A stretch of DNA of 64,000 nt from Oscheius sp. JU75 (lineage: Eukaryota; Nematoda; Chromadorea; Rhabditida; Rhabditidae). Shown here one piece after another: positions 14,483 to 25,796 of this stretch (position 1 is its first letter; the number at the start of each line of letters is the position of its first letter). The stretch covers positions 6,274,501-6,338,500 of the forward strand of contig JASJZC010000002.1 in the NCBI GenBank assembly GCA_037178855.1, read 5' to 3'. A program made the translations under genes and the position numbers. Below the pieces are notes generated by a model, which did no database searches, was not told where the DNA came from, and was given only the letters and a program-made list of their open reading frames with translations.

Positions 14483-15071
14483 ATGGTCAACGTACCTAAG
14501 GCCCGCAGAACTTTCTGCGATGGAAAGTGCCGTAAGCACACAAATCATAAGGTGACCCAGTACAAGAAGGGAAAGGAGTCCAATGCCGCCCAGGGTACGT
14601 TTTTTACTTCTTGGTTGCTTTGTAATATCTAACTTACAGGACGTAGACGTTACGACCGCAAGCAGGCTGGATTCGGAGGACAGACCAAGCCTATCTTCAG
14701 AAAGAAGGCCAAGACCACCAAGAAAATCGTTCTCCGTATGGAATGCACTGAATGCAAACACAAGAAACAGCTCCCCATCAAGAGGTAAGCAGCTTTCCTT
14801 CATTTTCTGTTTGTTGTCCTTTTGCCTCGGGATCTGGGCATGGCGCAGTCGACTTACGACATGCGACCTAATCTCCCGAAGGCTAGAACAAAGTTCCGGT
14901 GTAATCCCCGGCTGAACGGTTTCTGACTGGATTCATGGCTGGAAAACAATTGTCCCAACGCCACTATTCTTTTCATTGTTCGTCAACTCTTACAAATTTC
15001 ATGTTTTCAGATGCAAACATTTCGAGCTCGGAGGACAGAAGAAGGCTCGTGGACAGGTCATCCAGTTCTAA
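14483..15071 (+). CDS. rpl-36.A: 60S ribosomal protein eL42 (L36a/L44)
   Basis: Exons 14483-14594, 14640-14784 and 15011-15071 give 105 residues, the normal length for this family. The start [16 protein letters not shown], the internal [20 protein letters not shown] and the end [10 protein letters not shown] are diagnostic. The paired CxxC-type motifs (FCDGKC, CTEC/CKHF) form the zinc site. It is a component of the large ribosomal subunit near the E site. A TTTTTACAG site lies a few bases before the ATG, consistent with trans-splicing. A poly(A) signal AATAAA is at 15107-15112. The second intron (226 bp) carries a tRNA-like segment. Confidence 0.97.
14833..14920 (+). repeat. tRNA-like A-box/B-box segment in an L36a intron
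   Basis: TGGCGCAGTCG (from 14841) resembles a Pol III A box and CCGGTGTAATCCCCGG (about 14896-14912) resembles a degenerate B box/T-arm. No cloverleaf can be drawn. It shares the GCAGTCG core with segments near 41.8 kb and 59.0 kb, so it may be a decayed tRNA or tRNA-derived SINE. Confidence 0.35.
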
Positions 15072-15207
15072 ATCGGATCGCCACTGTTTGTTGTTGAGTG
15101 CTTCCAAATAAATTTGTTCACTGTATTAAACCCTTGTTTATTTCTTGTGTTGTTCTGCGCCCGTGTTACTCCTACAAGTCCTTAGTCCCTTGATACAAGT
15201 TAGAAAG

Positions 15208-15825
15208 ATGCCGCGATCTCAAAAAGTGTCTGCTAAACGAGTGAAGATTTCGCAGCCGATTATCGATATCGATTCTGCGTCAGACGAGGACATTTTCGAA
15301 GAGCCTCATCCGGTCAGAAAGACTCCACAGCCTCGTGACGACAAGATTACGCAGTTCGTTCCGTTTTCGCAACTTGTGTCCAAGGTTTGCCCGATTGTGT
15401 TCTCTTTTCTGACAAGTGCTCAGACCGTAGACATTTCACAAGTAAGCACAGGATCTTACTATAACGTCGAGGAAATTCAACCGTTTTTCCACCAAAAGAA
15501 AAGGCGTTCTAGCATGTACAGCGAGGAAGACATCAATCAAGTCGTTTCCCAAATGGTTCGTTCATATTTCCTCCTATTCTATTCCTGTTTCCAGAACGAT
15601 ATTGTCGAGCCGATGCCAGTATTTCGTCAAAGTCAGCCCTCCTTCCAGCCATCTCTTCAGAATCCGAATGTGCCAAATATGAAAAAGTTCAGAAAGGTTC
15701 GTAGTTTTGGCTGATTTTTCACGAATTCAAGACTTTAGGCCCCGCAAGGACGACACAACCCAGCCCTTCCGCTGAGCCAGGTCGTGATAGGAGAAGAAGG
15801 CTTTTGCGATTTTCGCTCGCTTTGA
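15208..15825 (+). CDS. Small Ser/acid/basic protein, probably nuclear, family unknown
   Basis: ATG at 15208 (MPRSQKVSAKRVKISQPIID). The frame runs through 15714 without a stop but shows two embedded 39-nt segments with intron ends: GTTTGCCCG...TGCTCAG and GTTCGTTCA...TTTCCAG. Each is exactly 13 codons and hydrophobic, unlike the hydrophilic flanks, so they are likely introns. A third intron, GTTCG...TTTAG, leads to a last exon ending about 15825. The spliced product is highly charged (DIDSASDEDIFEE, HQKKRRSSM). It starts 137 bases after the ribosomal protein stop, so it may be the second gene of an operon. No family recognised. Confidence 0.55.
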
Positions 15826-15930
15826 TGCCTCTGATCTTGGGGCATTGTACATTCGCTCATAACCGTCTCATTTTAGCTATAAAATTTTGGATTTCTTCAT
15901 TCTCAAAACTACAGGAAGACGTTGAGAGCT

Positions 15931-17546
15931 TCAGCTGAGTGCCGGTCGCTGCCAGAAACGATAGTCCGGAAGGAGTTGGACTTGCGGCGCACAGCGGCGT
16001 TTCCACTCGTCGAATTCGTCCTTAACGGAGTGTATTTTCGAATTTCTCTTGCTCACCCAAGCCTTTTCCTCATACTTTCTGAGCATTTCCTTTGCAGCTC
16101 GCCCAGCCAACAGGTCTTTCTGCCATTGAGGCAGTGGTCTAGCAGCGTATTGGGAGATGAAATAGTCCTTCGTGTACGTGTTTCTGGCCGTTTCGATCAG
16201 TTTTCTGGTCTGAAATATTGTGTTCTCGAATGTTGAGCTCGCTCACCTTCTCATACATCTCTTCCACATCTTGCTTCCGGTTCTGATTGATCTTGCTGAT
16301 CCCTTCTCCCAGGGAGAGACGATGCAAATCCTCTATCACCTCTGCCCTCAATACAGGGGCTATTTGGGCCTGTAACTTGTGATTGATCATGTGATTACAA
16401 AATTTAGCATGGAGGAAAGTTGCATGTAACGTTTTCATGTGAATCTATTGCAGAATCTTGTGCTGTCTCATCGTCAATGTCAACCTGCCGTCTGTTACTA
16501 CAATCACGTGCACGTTTTCTGTCGCAGACTATAAGGACAAGCAAAAGAGCAAGTAAATGGAGTCTACAACACATTGTTACGTAAAGCATAAATATGCTGT
16601 GGTGACAGGTTTCTTGCGTAACTTCAAGTTGACTGGCATTATATTTGATGGAAAATGAAGTAGAAGACCGAAATGTTGGGGAAACAAGTGAGCAGCTTCC
16701 CCGAAGTTCTCGATGCAGCTTTTATTGGCAAACAGTCTGCGATTTCTCTTATTCCTCATTATTTTCTGCCATATTTGGTGCCAATCAACGTAAAATCGTT
16801 TGAGGATTCTTTTGATACCAAATACGACCACAACTAGAGATGGTGAAAGAGACTGGAAGTCTTCTTATCAAGCTGAGAAGTTCTTCAGACGATTAGAGCG
16901 CGATTTTGAAAATTCCTGCATATTTTTCAGTCTAAGTTGGTACCAAACAACGGGAAATCATGTGAGGATACTTTTGATACCACACATGACCGCAAAACAA
17001 TCTTATGAAAGAAGTTGTACTACCTGCTGTCCCTTCACAGCCAGACTCTTGACTCTCTCCAAAGACCTCCTTCTCTCCGGAGCAATCACAGGTCCTTTAG
17101 AAGTCATGGCCTCTTCCAACATCGCGTTCAACTCTTCCAGAATCTTCTCACTCTCTGTCACGGTGTCTCTCCGTCCAGACAGGACTTCCCCAACGACTTG
17201 TGTTGAACGTCTTGACGCTCTTGGCCGCCCTCTAAATGTCTACTGATAAAGGCTCTGGATTAACGCCTTGGCAGGCGATAAAAGCTCGGGGACAGACCTT
17301 GCCATAAGATTCTGACGCACTGGGGAAAGTTCACGACGAAAGACATCACTTGTCACGGCGTAATCAGCTGAATTTTACGCTTTTATTCTGCGAAAAGTCA
17401 AACCAACGTCTCCTCTTTGGTTTCTCCCGTATCGTATAGTCTATAGGAGGCTCAGGAGCTGGAGAATAATGGAGCAGATCAGTAGAACGAAGGATCTGGG
17501 GGCTCGTCTCGTTTGGGAAGACGCGTATGCCGATGCGGGAATTCAT
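15931..17546 (-). CDS. Uncharacterised charged, helix-rich protein
   Basis: Minus-strand gene. The last three exons are clear. One ends at 17024 and reads ...ILEELNAMLEEAMTSKGPV...SLAVKGQQ. The next is 16369-16247 (AQIAPVLRAEVIEDLHRLSL...EEMYEK). The last is 16209-15931 (TRKLIETARNTYTKDYF... to FWQRPALS). The likely first exon starts at 17546 with MNSRIGIRVFPNETSPQILR and is Pro/Arg-rich. The joins between 17024 and about 17400 are uncertain: a small exon (LRQNLMAR) with weak GT sites would keep the frame open. The protein is rich in Glu/Lys/Arg helices and lacks a signal peptide or membrane span. I do not recognise the family. Confidence 0.55.
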
Positions 17547-19115
17547 CTCGTCTGATTAGGAAGAGAAGACCGCCCGGGAGTAGGCGTCGTTGCCAAACAC
17601 GTTATCTCGGAGCCGAGAACAAACAAGGAAACCACGCTTCGATCGCAAAAGCACTTGGTCATAAATTATGAGGGGGAGTAGGGGAGAGAGTGAGGTGTTG
17701 AGTAACAGTAAAGCTTTTAGGTACGGTGAGACAGACAGAAAGAGACAGAGACTGTACATCGGGTGGAAGTAGGAGCTTCTGACTATCTTTCTGTCTCTGT
17801 CTCACAACAAGCCAAATAGCTTCTACTCGAATTCGCTAATTTTTGTTGCAACTACAAGCAAAACAAAGCAACTTTTTGCAAAAATTTTTCTAGTAAAAGT
17901 TGGGTAAAAAGTTGTCAATTAGAACTTGCTCAAGTGAAGAGTTATTCGACAGTCCTCCGCCTGTGCAGACAAGTAGAATGAAGGACCTGGGGACTGGCTT
18001 GGAGTCAGAAGAATCTTTTGCCGTGCATCTGAACGAAGGGGTTAATACAGTTGGAAAGAAGTGGGTAGCTCTTCTATATGCAATATTAGGCTGGACAGGA
18101 TGAACATCGAAATACTAACCATGGTAGTCCATCGAGATCAGCAGCGACGGGCATGGAAGAGCAGGAATCGGTCATAGCTCTTGGTCAATTCTTTTGCAGG
18201 GTCCAGCAGCGTGTCTCTTCTATCGGTCAGAGTGCTCCATTCGCGGTTCTTTCTTAGAGGTTGGCAGTTGATTGGACGATCTTTAACAGAGTCTCGAGAT
18301 CCTTCCAGTAGCAGTCTTATCTGGTTCAGCGGATCGAACAATCGGGAGCCCTTCTCAATATTCTGTAGTTCACTTCAGCAGTAGCAGCAACTTTCATTCT
18401 GAGTGGTTCTGATCTGGCAAGCAGTCGTAGGTATCCATCGGTGGCTTCCATCAGTACTCCCTTTCGGTAGGGTCTAACTGAAAACTAAAGAACGAAACAA
18501 GATGCAAGATTGGGTTGATTTTTCCAGTGTTTCTACAGTTTAGAACTTCCAGTGATCAATCTTTACACCCCTTGACACTACCCCGGTTTCTAATATCTAA
18601 TTTGCTGATCACGCCGTAGAGATCCCTACAGAATCCCCATTCCGCCCTCGGACTTAAGACTGGAACTTTCAGAGCCGGGTTTCTCAGGACTAGTCCAGAT
18701 CCTAGTCAAGGTGGACAGAGAGACCACCGAGAGATTGAGCGAAAGAACCGAGAGGCAGAGATTCGGGGGAAGTAGAAATACTTTCTTGAATGTGAGAGCG
18801 AGTAGAAGACGGGCAGCACTGGTGGAACCAATGGAGAACTGTCGAATAACTGTCTTTAATTGAGAAAGTTCTAATTGACAAGTTGTTACAAAGCAAAAGA
18901 AAGTTTTGTTGTTTGATTGTGTTTGCAAAAAGATGCTTTGTTTTCAAAGACAGTGAGAATCCACTACTTCCACCCGACGTGCAATCTCTGTCTAGCCCCT
19001 CGACCATAATCCCCTCGACAAAACAGACACAACTTTTGTGACAGAGAGACTCGTGTTCATTGGAAAGACATGAAGATCACAATGAGGGTTTATTACAATC
19101 GGTGCATACTCATCA
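17547..19115 (-). other. Unresolved coding-like segments on the minus strand
   Basis: Two segments have protein-like composition but no complete gene model. At 18138-18341 one reads LNQIRLLLEGSRDSVKDRP ending FLLFHARRC. A preceding piece near 18370-18470 reads YRKGVLMEATDGYLRLLARS in a different frame, and no intron of normal length joins them. At 18626-18928 a frame contains TRIWTSPEKPGSESSSLKSE. These may be exons of a poorly resolved gene or a decayed one. 17700-17900 is repeat-like (GACAGAGAC). Confidence 0.25.
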
Positions 19116-19214
19116 TCATGGGGGCAGTTCTCCGCTGCCCTCAATCACCGTCTGTACGGCCTCGTCCAGGTTGCTCATAAAGGAGGCGATTATCTGAACT
19201 CTGTTGGTCAGGGA
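19116..19214 (-). other. Possible read-through extension of the astacin frame
   Basis: After the TAG the same frame continues for 32 codons, including VQIIASFMSNLDEAVQTVIE, to a TGA at 19116-19118. The segment is amphipathic and protein-like. A poly(A) signal lies just beyond (AATAAA, minus strand, 19094-19089). No intron of usual length removes the TAG. Confidence 0.45.
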
Positions 19215-22200
19215 CTATACTCGACTGACCTCCTGATCCGAATAGGGCTTGATACAGATTCCCTGCTTGGTATAGAAGAAGGGAAGACAGCAATAGCCGT
19301 TGTCACATGGCTGTATGTTACAGTGCTTGGACTCGATCTGGATTCCACAGTGACGAGTCGTCGTCCCGCACCCACCACAAGGAGCTGTACAAGCCGACCA
19401 GGCAGAACATTTGGGAGAAGCGGTTGTCAGCTGCGGATAGAACGTGTTAACCTTTCTGAAGAATGTGATATGGAATGAATCAGGAAGAGTGACAGTGTCA
19501 GTGACAAGTACTCACACTCTCTGAGCAGGCTCTTCCGTCGTTTTTGTAAACAAAGTTGTGCCAGCAGGCACAGTTGACGTTGGAAAGGGTGGAAGATTGG
19601 TGGTCCTTGTGCCCCTAGTTCTGATCGATGTACTCATTTCAGTTGTAGACTCAGTCTCAGCCGTCGTCTCCATTGTCGTGGTCATAAAAGTAGTTGTCCG
19701 CCGTTTTGTTGTCCTCTTCCTAGTAGTTCTCGTGCGTCTCTTCGTGATGGCCACTGAAGAAGTAGTCGTTGGAGCCTTACTGGTCGATGTGATAGTTGTA
19801 GTTGCCGCCGTCGTTGTGGTACTAGGTACATCAATCGTGGTGGTAGTCGATGGAGTAGTCGTCGTGGTAGTAGTGGTATGAGTCGTAGTCTCAGCTGACG
19901 TAGGAACAGAGGTAGTAGTCGTGGGCACAGCAGTCGTTGTAGTTGCTGCCGAAGTAGGCGTCGAAGTATTGGTGACTATAGGAGTTGGAGGATCTTAACA
20001 AAGAGTGTTAGGCTAGTTTGTTAGTCAACTAGATATTAACTTTTAATGTAAGTGGAGGACTAGATTGTTCACTAGCCTTAATAACAATACTTTTACAGAG
20101 ACAGTCAGACTAACCAGACAGAAAGGAGATGAATTCAAGTCCTTACGTGTCACGGAACAGGGAGAACTACACAATAGATGGAGAGGAAAAGTCAAGAATG
20201 AATAAGTTACAGAGTCACAGCTAACCAGACATGGGTAAAAGTCATGGGACCGTGGTCACATCAAGCCAGTAAGATTCTAGACGCAAAGAAGGTACAAAGA
20301 CTGTCAGACAAAGTGTAGGGAATATAGTCAAAACATGGTCAAGCGGCTGAGTAATCGGTGACCATTGGCCTGAATTAAGTAAGATAGTCAAGAGTCAAGT
20401 CAAGGAGGTCTTTCACTCGGTCAACTAACCGTATCTGTAGCTCAAAGAGAAGCGGGAACTGGACGAGCCCTTATAGATGACAACCAATTTATTTGTAGTC
20501 GAAAGAGAGTTCGTGGGATAAATGCTGGCACAGAATCTGAAACCATCATTATGTTCAGCGAGATAGCCATTACCTGGCTCCGGCCGGAACAAAATCTGTC
20601 CCGTACTTGATCTCCAGATAGTCAACGGAACACGGTGTCCATTGAGTGAAGGTAAAGGTTCCGATTTGGAAGTAGATCTTCTTGCCTTCGGGAGCTGTGA
20701 TCACGTAAGGACATGTGATCTGACCGCTGGCTTCGATGGTCTGTAGTTGATCGCTGGCATCGACATCTCCCACTCCACACGTGGATGGGGCATTGGCAGC
20801 CCTTTCACACAAAGTTCCGCCAAATCCACTGGGACAGCGACACTGTTGACAGTTCTGAAGAATTTTTTGATCCGACTTGACTAATCACTTTCACTGTTCT
20901 TACCTTCGGATCAGTGTACCCACCATTCAGGCACTCCAGCTGACTCGTGCAAGTTGCTGCAAAAACCATTCAATAGCTGCTAAAAACGGTAATGAGTCAC
21001 CATTACAATAGGCCAGGTTAATCCGTTTCACATCAGCAAAAGAGGGCTCCATACGCTGTCCAATTGTCATCTAAACAGTTCGCCACTTTGCTTGGATGAA
21101 CTTTGGATACCTGGTAGTTTGGATCGGTGGTCTGGATGCTCTGTTCACCATTGGAACTGAAGGCCTGAAAATTGGGTAAATAGTCAAAAGAAAGGCCAAC
21201 ATATTGGTCATAGTGCATGACAGAGCCGAGATCGTATGCTACTCCGTAGTCGATCATACTCGAGCGACTCTGCTTGGTGAATTGGTTCAGGTAGGTGCTT
21301 TGGATGTTGGCCGAGACTATAGAGACGTAGCTGTCTCTGTCATAACGAGCCTGCTCATGGAAGAAACCCAGAGAGTGCCCTGGAATAGGGAGTTTTACGA
21401 AGAATCTAGTAGAAAAGGTAGAGAGGCAGAAAGATAGGAAGACAGACAGACAACTAACCAATCTCATGAGTAACAGTTCCCAAACTGGTACATCCGACTC
21501 CAATGGACACAACTTGAGGAATACTGTTGACCTTACCAATGTAGGAATAGCATCTGAACAAAATTTGGACTTTTTCTCGTCTCTCGACTCACCCTTGTCC
21601 CTGAATAAAGTTCAAAAAGTTCTTCGTATAGTTTGGATTATCGAGCCTCGTAAACGTGGCACATGTCTCTGCTTCCCATTTGGCTACTCCAGCCAAGACG
21701 GCTGACTCACTCACTGGAAAAGGGTGAGATTATAGGTGGGAGAATACCTCCAGTAGTGGTGCTGATGTAGTATGGTACGGGAAATGTCCAACGGAGATTC
21801 AGACTAGAGGTCATTGATCGCTTCTTCCGGGTTCGTTGAACGACTGTGGCCCATAGTTGGTCTTCGGCATTCCTGGAAAGGTACTGTGAAAGTGTCAGTG
21901 TCACTCCTACCTCAAAATATCGTCCATCTGATCATCAGTCAGCACAATGTCTCCTTCGAAAAGATAGGGTATTTGGTCAGGTTTGGCCGTAACTTCTTCT
22001 GTCACGTTGATAACAGGCATCTGAACCGAAACTGTCGGTCTTCTTCCCTAAAGTTCGGTATTTACTAGGGAGAGTACAGTATCTTACCACAAGAAGCCTT
22101 GACTGCGGCGCACTCTTTCTAATCAAGAGCTGCTGCTGAAGCTCGTTCAACTTCTGCATCTTCTCTTGGAACAACAAGAGGGACGTTTCCGTCATGTTTG

Positions 22201-22312
22201 TCTCTTGGATAAGGTCATAGGCTCGATACTGGAACACCGGTTTCATAGAAAAATGAGAAAAACTCACAGCCAAGATGGTTGGAAGAAAAAGTAACACAAG
22301 AAACGTCCTCAT
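19215..22312 (-). CDS. Astacin metalloprotease with EGF, CUB, Thr-rich and TSP1 regions (NAS family)
   Basis: Zinc endopeptidase of the nematode NAS group V layout (NAS-33 to NAS-38 type), likely secreted and acting on cuticle or matrix (family inference). ATG at 22312; signal peptide MRTFLVLLFLPTILA. The propeptide has FEGDI (the usual inhibitory Asp region) and a RTRKKR cleavage site. The catalytic core has HEIGHSLGFFHEQARYDRD, whose first His-Glu is split from the rest by an intron, the Met-turn SVMHY, and MTIGQR...NLAYCN at its end. Then come an EGF-like exon (CLNGGYTDPK/NCQQCRCPSGFGGTLC), a CUB domain (CPYVITAPEGKKIYF... to SLSYRYG), a Thr-rich linker of about 150 residues (19512-19980), and TSP1 (CSAWSACTAPCGGCG...HCNIQPC). 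An in-frame TAG at 19215-19217 ends the frame, which stays open to 19116. Confidence 0.88.
19512..19980 (-). repeat. Threonine-rich low-complexity coding tract
   Basis: Degenerate ACT/ACN codon runs encode a Thr/Ser/Ala linker inside the astacin gene, probably heavily O-glycosylated. The plus strand shows a mirror Val-rich ORF (19558-19881), which is a shadow. Confidence 0.8.
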
Positions 22313-23268
22313 GAAGACGGATCGGTGGGGATATGGCCCCAGCCTGGTTCCGTCCCTTATCTCCAAAGGGAGGAAAGGTCAGACCTGTGCGGTTCCAGCC
22401 GGGTCTCTTCTCTATCTGACAGATAATCCCGATACCCACACATATACGCGAGTGTGCGCCTCGGATCAATTACTTATTAGTTGTCAGTCGAATCCAATTA
22501 GTCATCTCAGTTCTTTGGACAGGTGACAAAGGGATAGTTTTCACTGCATCTCTCTTTCCCTCTCTATCTCTCTGTCTCTTTATACAGCTCACCATCCGAA
22601 CGAACTAGAAACTGGGATTTGGTGTGATGAGACTTTATTATTAGGCAAAAACTACAATGGTGCAAAGTACTTACGTTGATAGCTCACTACATTTACAGTG
22701 TGGCTTGCTCAATCGTAGGAATTGGAGTCATGTATGGGAAAAACAATTATATCTGTGAAAAGTTAAAGAGCATCGATGTCGTTTACGTTGAACAGCCGCC
22801 CTTCAGCATCACCTCAGCTTCATGATGGCATCCGAGGATGACGCTGCATGATATATACAATGTGTGATGGCAAAAAAGATGTTTTACCTGTCAGAAGATG
22901 ACGTGGTTTTCAGATAGTTATTTGAACGAACAGGAACTGTGGTATCAATAAAGATCATTTAAAAACCCTGCAAGATCGTTGTCTATAAGGAGAAGTAGGG
23001 AGGCTGAAAAGCTGAATGCCTCTGTGAAGGACTGTCCTGAAACTAGGGATTAGACAGGCTTAAAAGGCTGCCCGGAAATTGTAGACGGCACATGATTTCG
23101 CGCGGGGGATATTCAAACATAAAAAGGAACACGTTGGGGAGAATGTTTATTCTTTGATCTGAATGCTTGACAGCGACAAAAATCGGGAAGACAGAAACGT
23201 TCTCTAAAATCATCTTGCGGACGCGGCGAGCATGATGTAGTTGCCAGAAGTCTGTTGACAACCAGTGA
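22313..23268. other. Intergenic DNA upstream of the astacin gene
   Basis: No exon identified. It contains CT-rich microsatellite-like sequence (22545-22580) and ordinary AT-rich spacer. Confidence 0.45.
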
Positions 23269-23473
23269 TCAGAGCAGAGGCACTGTCACGAGGAGGACAG
23301 AGGTAGCAGCCCTTGTCTGAATCTCAATGGAAATACTAGGATTGACTCCCAGGTTCATTGGCCTGTCCAGGAGCTCGGTATCTAGGTGGTCCATCAGATC
23401 CTCCTGGGACTCAAGCCGGACCTTGGTAAGCCCCTTGACCACGTTAATTGTTTTTTTTATTTTGGGTGAAGGG
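23269..23473 (-). CDS. Probable terminal exon with hydrophobic C-terminus
   Basis: After a TTTCTAG acceptor (23478-23474) the frame reads SPSPKIKKTINVVKGLTKVR, then LESQEDLMDHLDTELLDRP, and ends AATSVLLVTVPLL just before TGA. The short hydrophobic end could be a GPI signal. It may be the last exon of the secreted-protein gene starting at 24053, but no donor with matching phase is obvious. Confidence 0.35.
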
Positions 23474-23771
23474 CTAGAAAGAAAATGGAAGTAGGGAATC
23501 CTTCCTTTGTTTCTGTCGCCCCGATTTTTGTTTTTTAGACATTCAAAGACACGTCTATCCGTGTCGGACTAGAACTGCTTTTGGGGAAAGAGTGAACAGA
23601 AGGCACAGAGACAGAGAGACAGAGAAACAGAGACAGACAGATAGAGATACATGGTGCGATGCCGCGCAGATCAGATCAGACGGCTAGTCATAGCTTCAAA
23701 ACAAACATCATTACGGTTTTTTTGTTCTGGTAAAACGAAAGCTCAGTTCGGATAGAAGGTGAGGAAGGTGT

Positions 23772-24053
23772 TCATGAACTGATAAACGGATCTTGGAACG
23801 GCACGAAAAGTAAGTAGAGCGGGATGCTCTTCTCGAATATTGCCCAGTATCTTATGCCGTCCGTATCACAGGTAGCTTGTGTGCAGGCGCCCAGGTAGTC
23901 CACCTGAAACTCCAACGAAAGTGGCTTCGTTTGGCTTCGTTCTTTAACTGAACAATCTTTCCGTGGATCAGCGGGCACACGCGGTATCGTGGCGCCTTGA
24001 ATGGCATCGAAGACGGAAAGAAGAAGGAGAAGGACAAAGGCCAGAGAATTCAT
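23772..24053 (-). CDS. Small secreted protein
   Basis: ATG at 24053; signal peptide MNSLAFVLLLLLSVFDAIQG followed by a short mature part with three Cys (KDCSVKER, GACTQATCDTDG) and IRYWAIFEKSIPLYLL. As a single exon it ends at 23772 (93 residues), but the 3' part may be spliced to the exon at 23269-23473. A TATA box lies about 35 bases upstream. Family unknown; likely nematode-restricted. Confidence 0.5.
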   Translation of the reverse strand: MNSLAFVLLLLLSVFDAIQGATIPRVPADPRKDCSVKERSQTKPLSLEFQVDYLGACTQATCDTDGIRYWAIFEKSIPLYLLFVPFQDPFISS

Positions 24054-24083
24054 TTCGGTGTAGACGGATTCAGTGGGTCCGCT

Positions 24084-24090
24084 TTTATAG
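24084..24090 (-). promoter_or_regulatory. TATA box of the small secreted protein gene
   Basis: TATAAAA on the minus strand, 30-37 bases upstream of the ATG at 24053. The position implies a very short 5' UTR. Confidence 0.5.
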
Positions 24091-24471
24091 ATCGGAAACA
24101 ATACGATATTAGATGTATTCAAATGACCATTCGACAGGGATACAATAGTTTAATGATATTTCGTTATTCTTTATTTGAACGATCAGTATGTAGCAGAGGA
24201 ATATGAAGGCTAGATCTCTGTCTCTCTGTCTCTCTACCCAGACTTTCGATCCCAGGGATAAGGAGTGTTAGCTGCCTGTCAAGTCCGGGTCATTCGACTG
24301 TTCCTTATCAAATTCTCCCTTTGTGCCACCCCCCGGTGACCCGTCCGGCTAAAAACGAGAACCGCCTCGAGATCCCACCTCCAGAAGTCTCACTTTCCAT
24401 TGGCCACCCCTCTTTCACTAGTTCGCATTAATTTGATTATTTTTCCCGCTAAAAATCTAAGCTGTTTAGGC

Positions 24472-25551
24472 ATGTGGCAGCAAGTTCTCTTGGTCTCGGT
24501 CGTGACCCTCTCCTCTGTCGTCTTGGCCTGTGTTCCAACCGGTGTTGTCACAACAACCACAGGTGAGAGGACACGTCCCATTAGAAAAACTCTGTCAGTT
24601 TCGATATAGAGTTCGGTGATTGTTTCATCTTCCAATCAGGGAACACAAGTGGTGTGAGAGGTTATCTTTACTCGGTAGCACCAGAATAGACTTTTCGATT
24701 GAATAACGTCTTACCAAATCTTGCAACTTGCGTTGTATAAAAGCAGTCCCTTAGGATACTGGAGGACCGATCCGGTGCTATTTTACAACTTGAAGTCTCG
24801 TCTGCCACAACTTGTCAATTTTTATCTAGGGATAATAAGGCTTGTTAAAAAGTCCAAAAGTACAGAACATTGAAAAACTGAGGTGATGTGAGTATCTTAC
24901 GAGAATGTATTCGGTACCTGGCCTACGGGGCTCTTAGTTCGATTCGATTTAGTTTGGCAAATGTCAGGATACGAACACTGTGGAAGTTCACAACATTTTT
25001 CCTATCAAAGTTCGGGAGCTATCACTTTCTCCAGGCTTGGATTAAACCGGAAAACCTTCCGTTTTTGAAGCCTCCGCGCGCGAACCCGAGATCATCAATC
25101 AATCCGTCTCGCCACTTTCGCTATCCGATACCTATTTTCAGTATGTTGTACTCCGCTGACCATTTCCTCGATGCCAAAAGTCTCGCCAGTTACCCCGAAT
25201 CTCAACTTTGAGCAGTGTTCCGTCCTGAGAAGGATTTCCTCGGCCTGCCCGACCACTGGTTATCTCGTCTGTTCTCCGGCTCCAGATACCAACGTAAGCA
25301 TTCCTTTTTTTTCTAAACAGTTGAAAAATCTAAAAATTCAGCCCAACTCGGTGTCAGTTCAAGCCATTTCTGCTGCAGGAGGTGAAATCGCCCAGGCGTC
25401 CAGCGGAGTCCAGGCAACTTTGAGACTCTTCTGTGTCAACGGAGCATGGAAGACGACTGCCGCCGGAACGGGACTTACAGTAGCCTCGGTCTCCTGTTCA
25501 CAGACTGGATCCAAAGGTCGTGATCTTGAGAACCAGGATGCTGGAAAGTAA
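24472..25551 (+). CDS. Secreted C6-domain (DUF281-type) protein
   Basis: Exons 24472-24562, 25142-25293 and 25342-25551 give 150 residues in phase. It has a signal peptide (MWQQVLLVSVVTLSSVVLAC), a short CVPTGVVTTTT linker, then CCTPL, C-S-V-L...CPTTGYLVCSP and LRLFCVNGAWKT...VASVSCSQ. This Cys pattern with GAWK before the last Cys matches the nematode C6 domain found in many small secreted proteins of unknown function. A CTGTTTAG acceptor sits two bases before the ATG, so the mRNA is probably trans-spliced. AATAAA at 25604-25609. Confidence 0.75.
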
Positions 25552-25796
25552 GAGGAGGAAAGTAGCGCATAATAATAAGGGAACTTCACGGGAGAATATC
25601 GTGAATAAAGTCTTTCATCCTATTATATTCTGTTGGATATGTGTGTGAGAAAGATAGGGAGACAGAGAGACAGAACACGAAATCGCCAATTAGAAAGTTT
25701 ATTACTATATGTACAAAAATCAGTTGAACTGTTGGGATCCTCGTCATTTTCCAATGCCAAGGCCGCTGGAGACTCCCTAAAAACACCCTGTACTTT

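Noticed and set aside
19558-19881. Val-rich plus-strand ORF of 107 codons
   Set aside because: It is the antisense shadow of the Thr-rich astacin linker.
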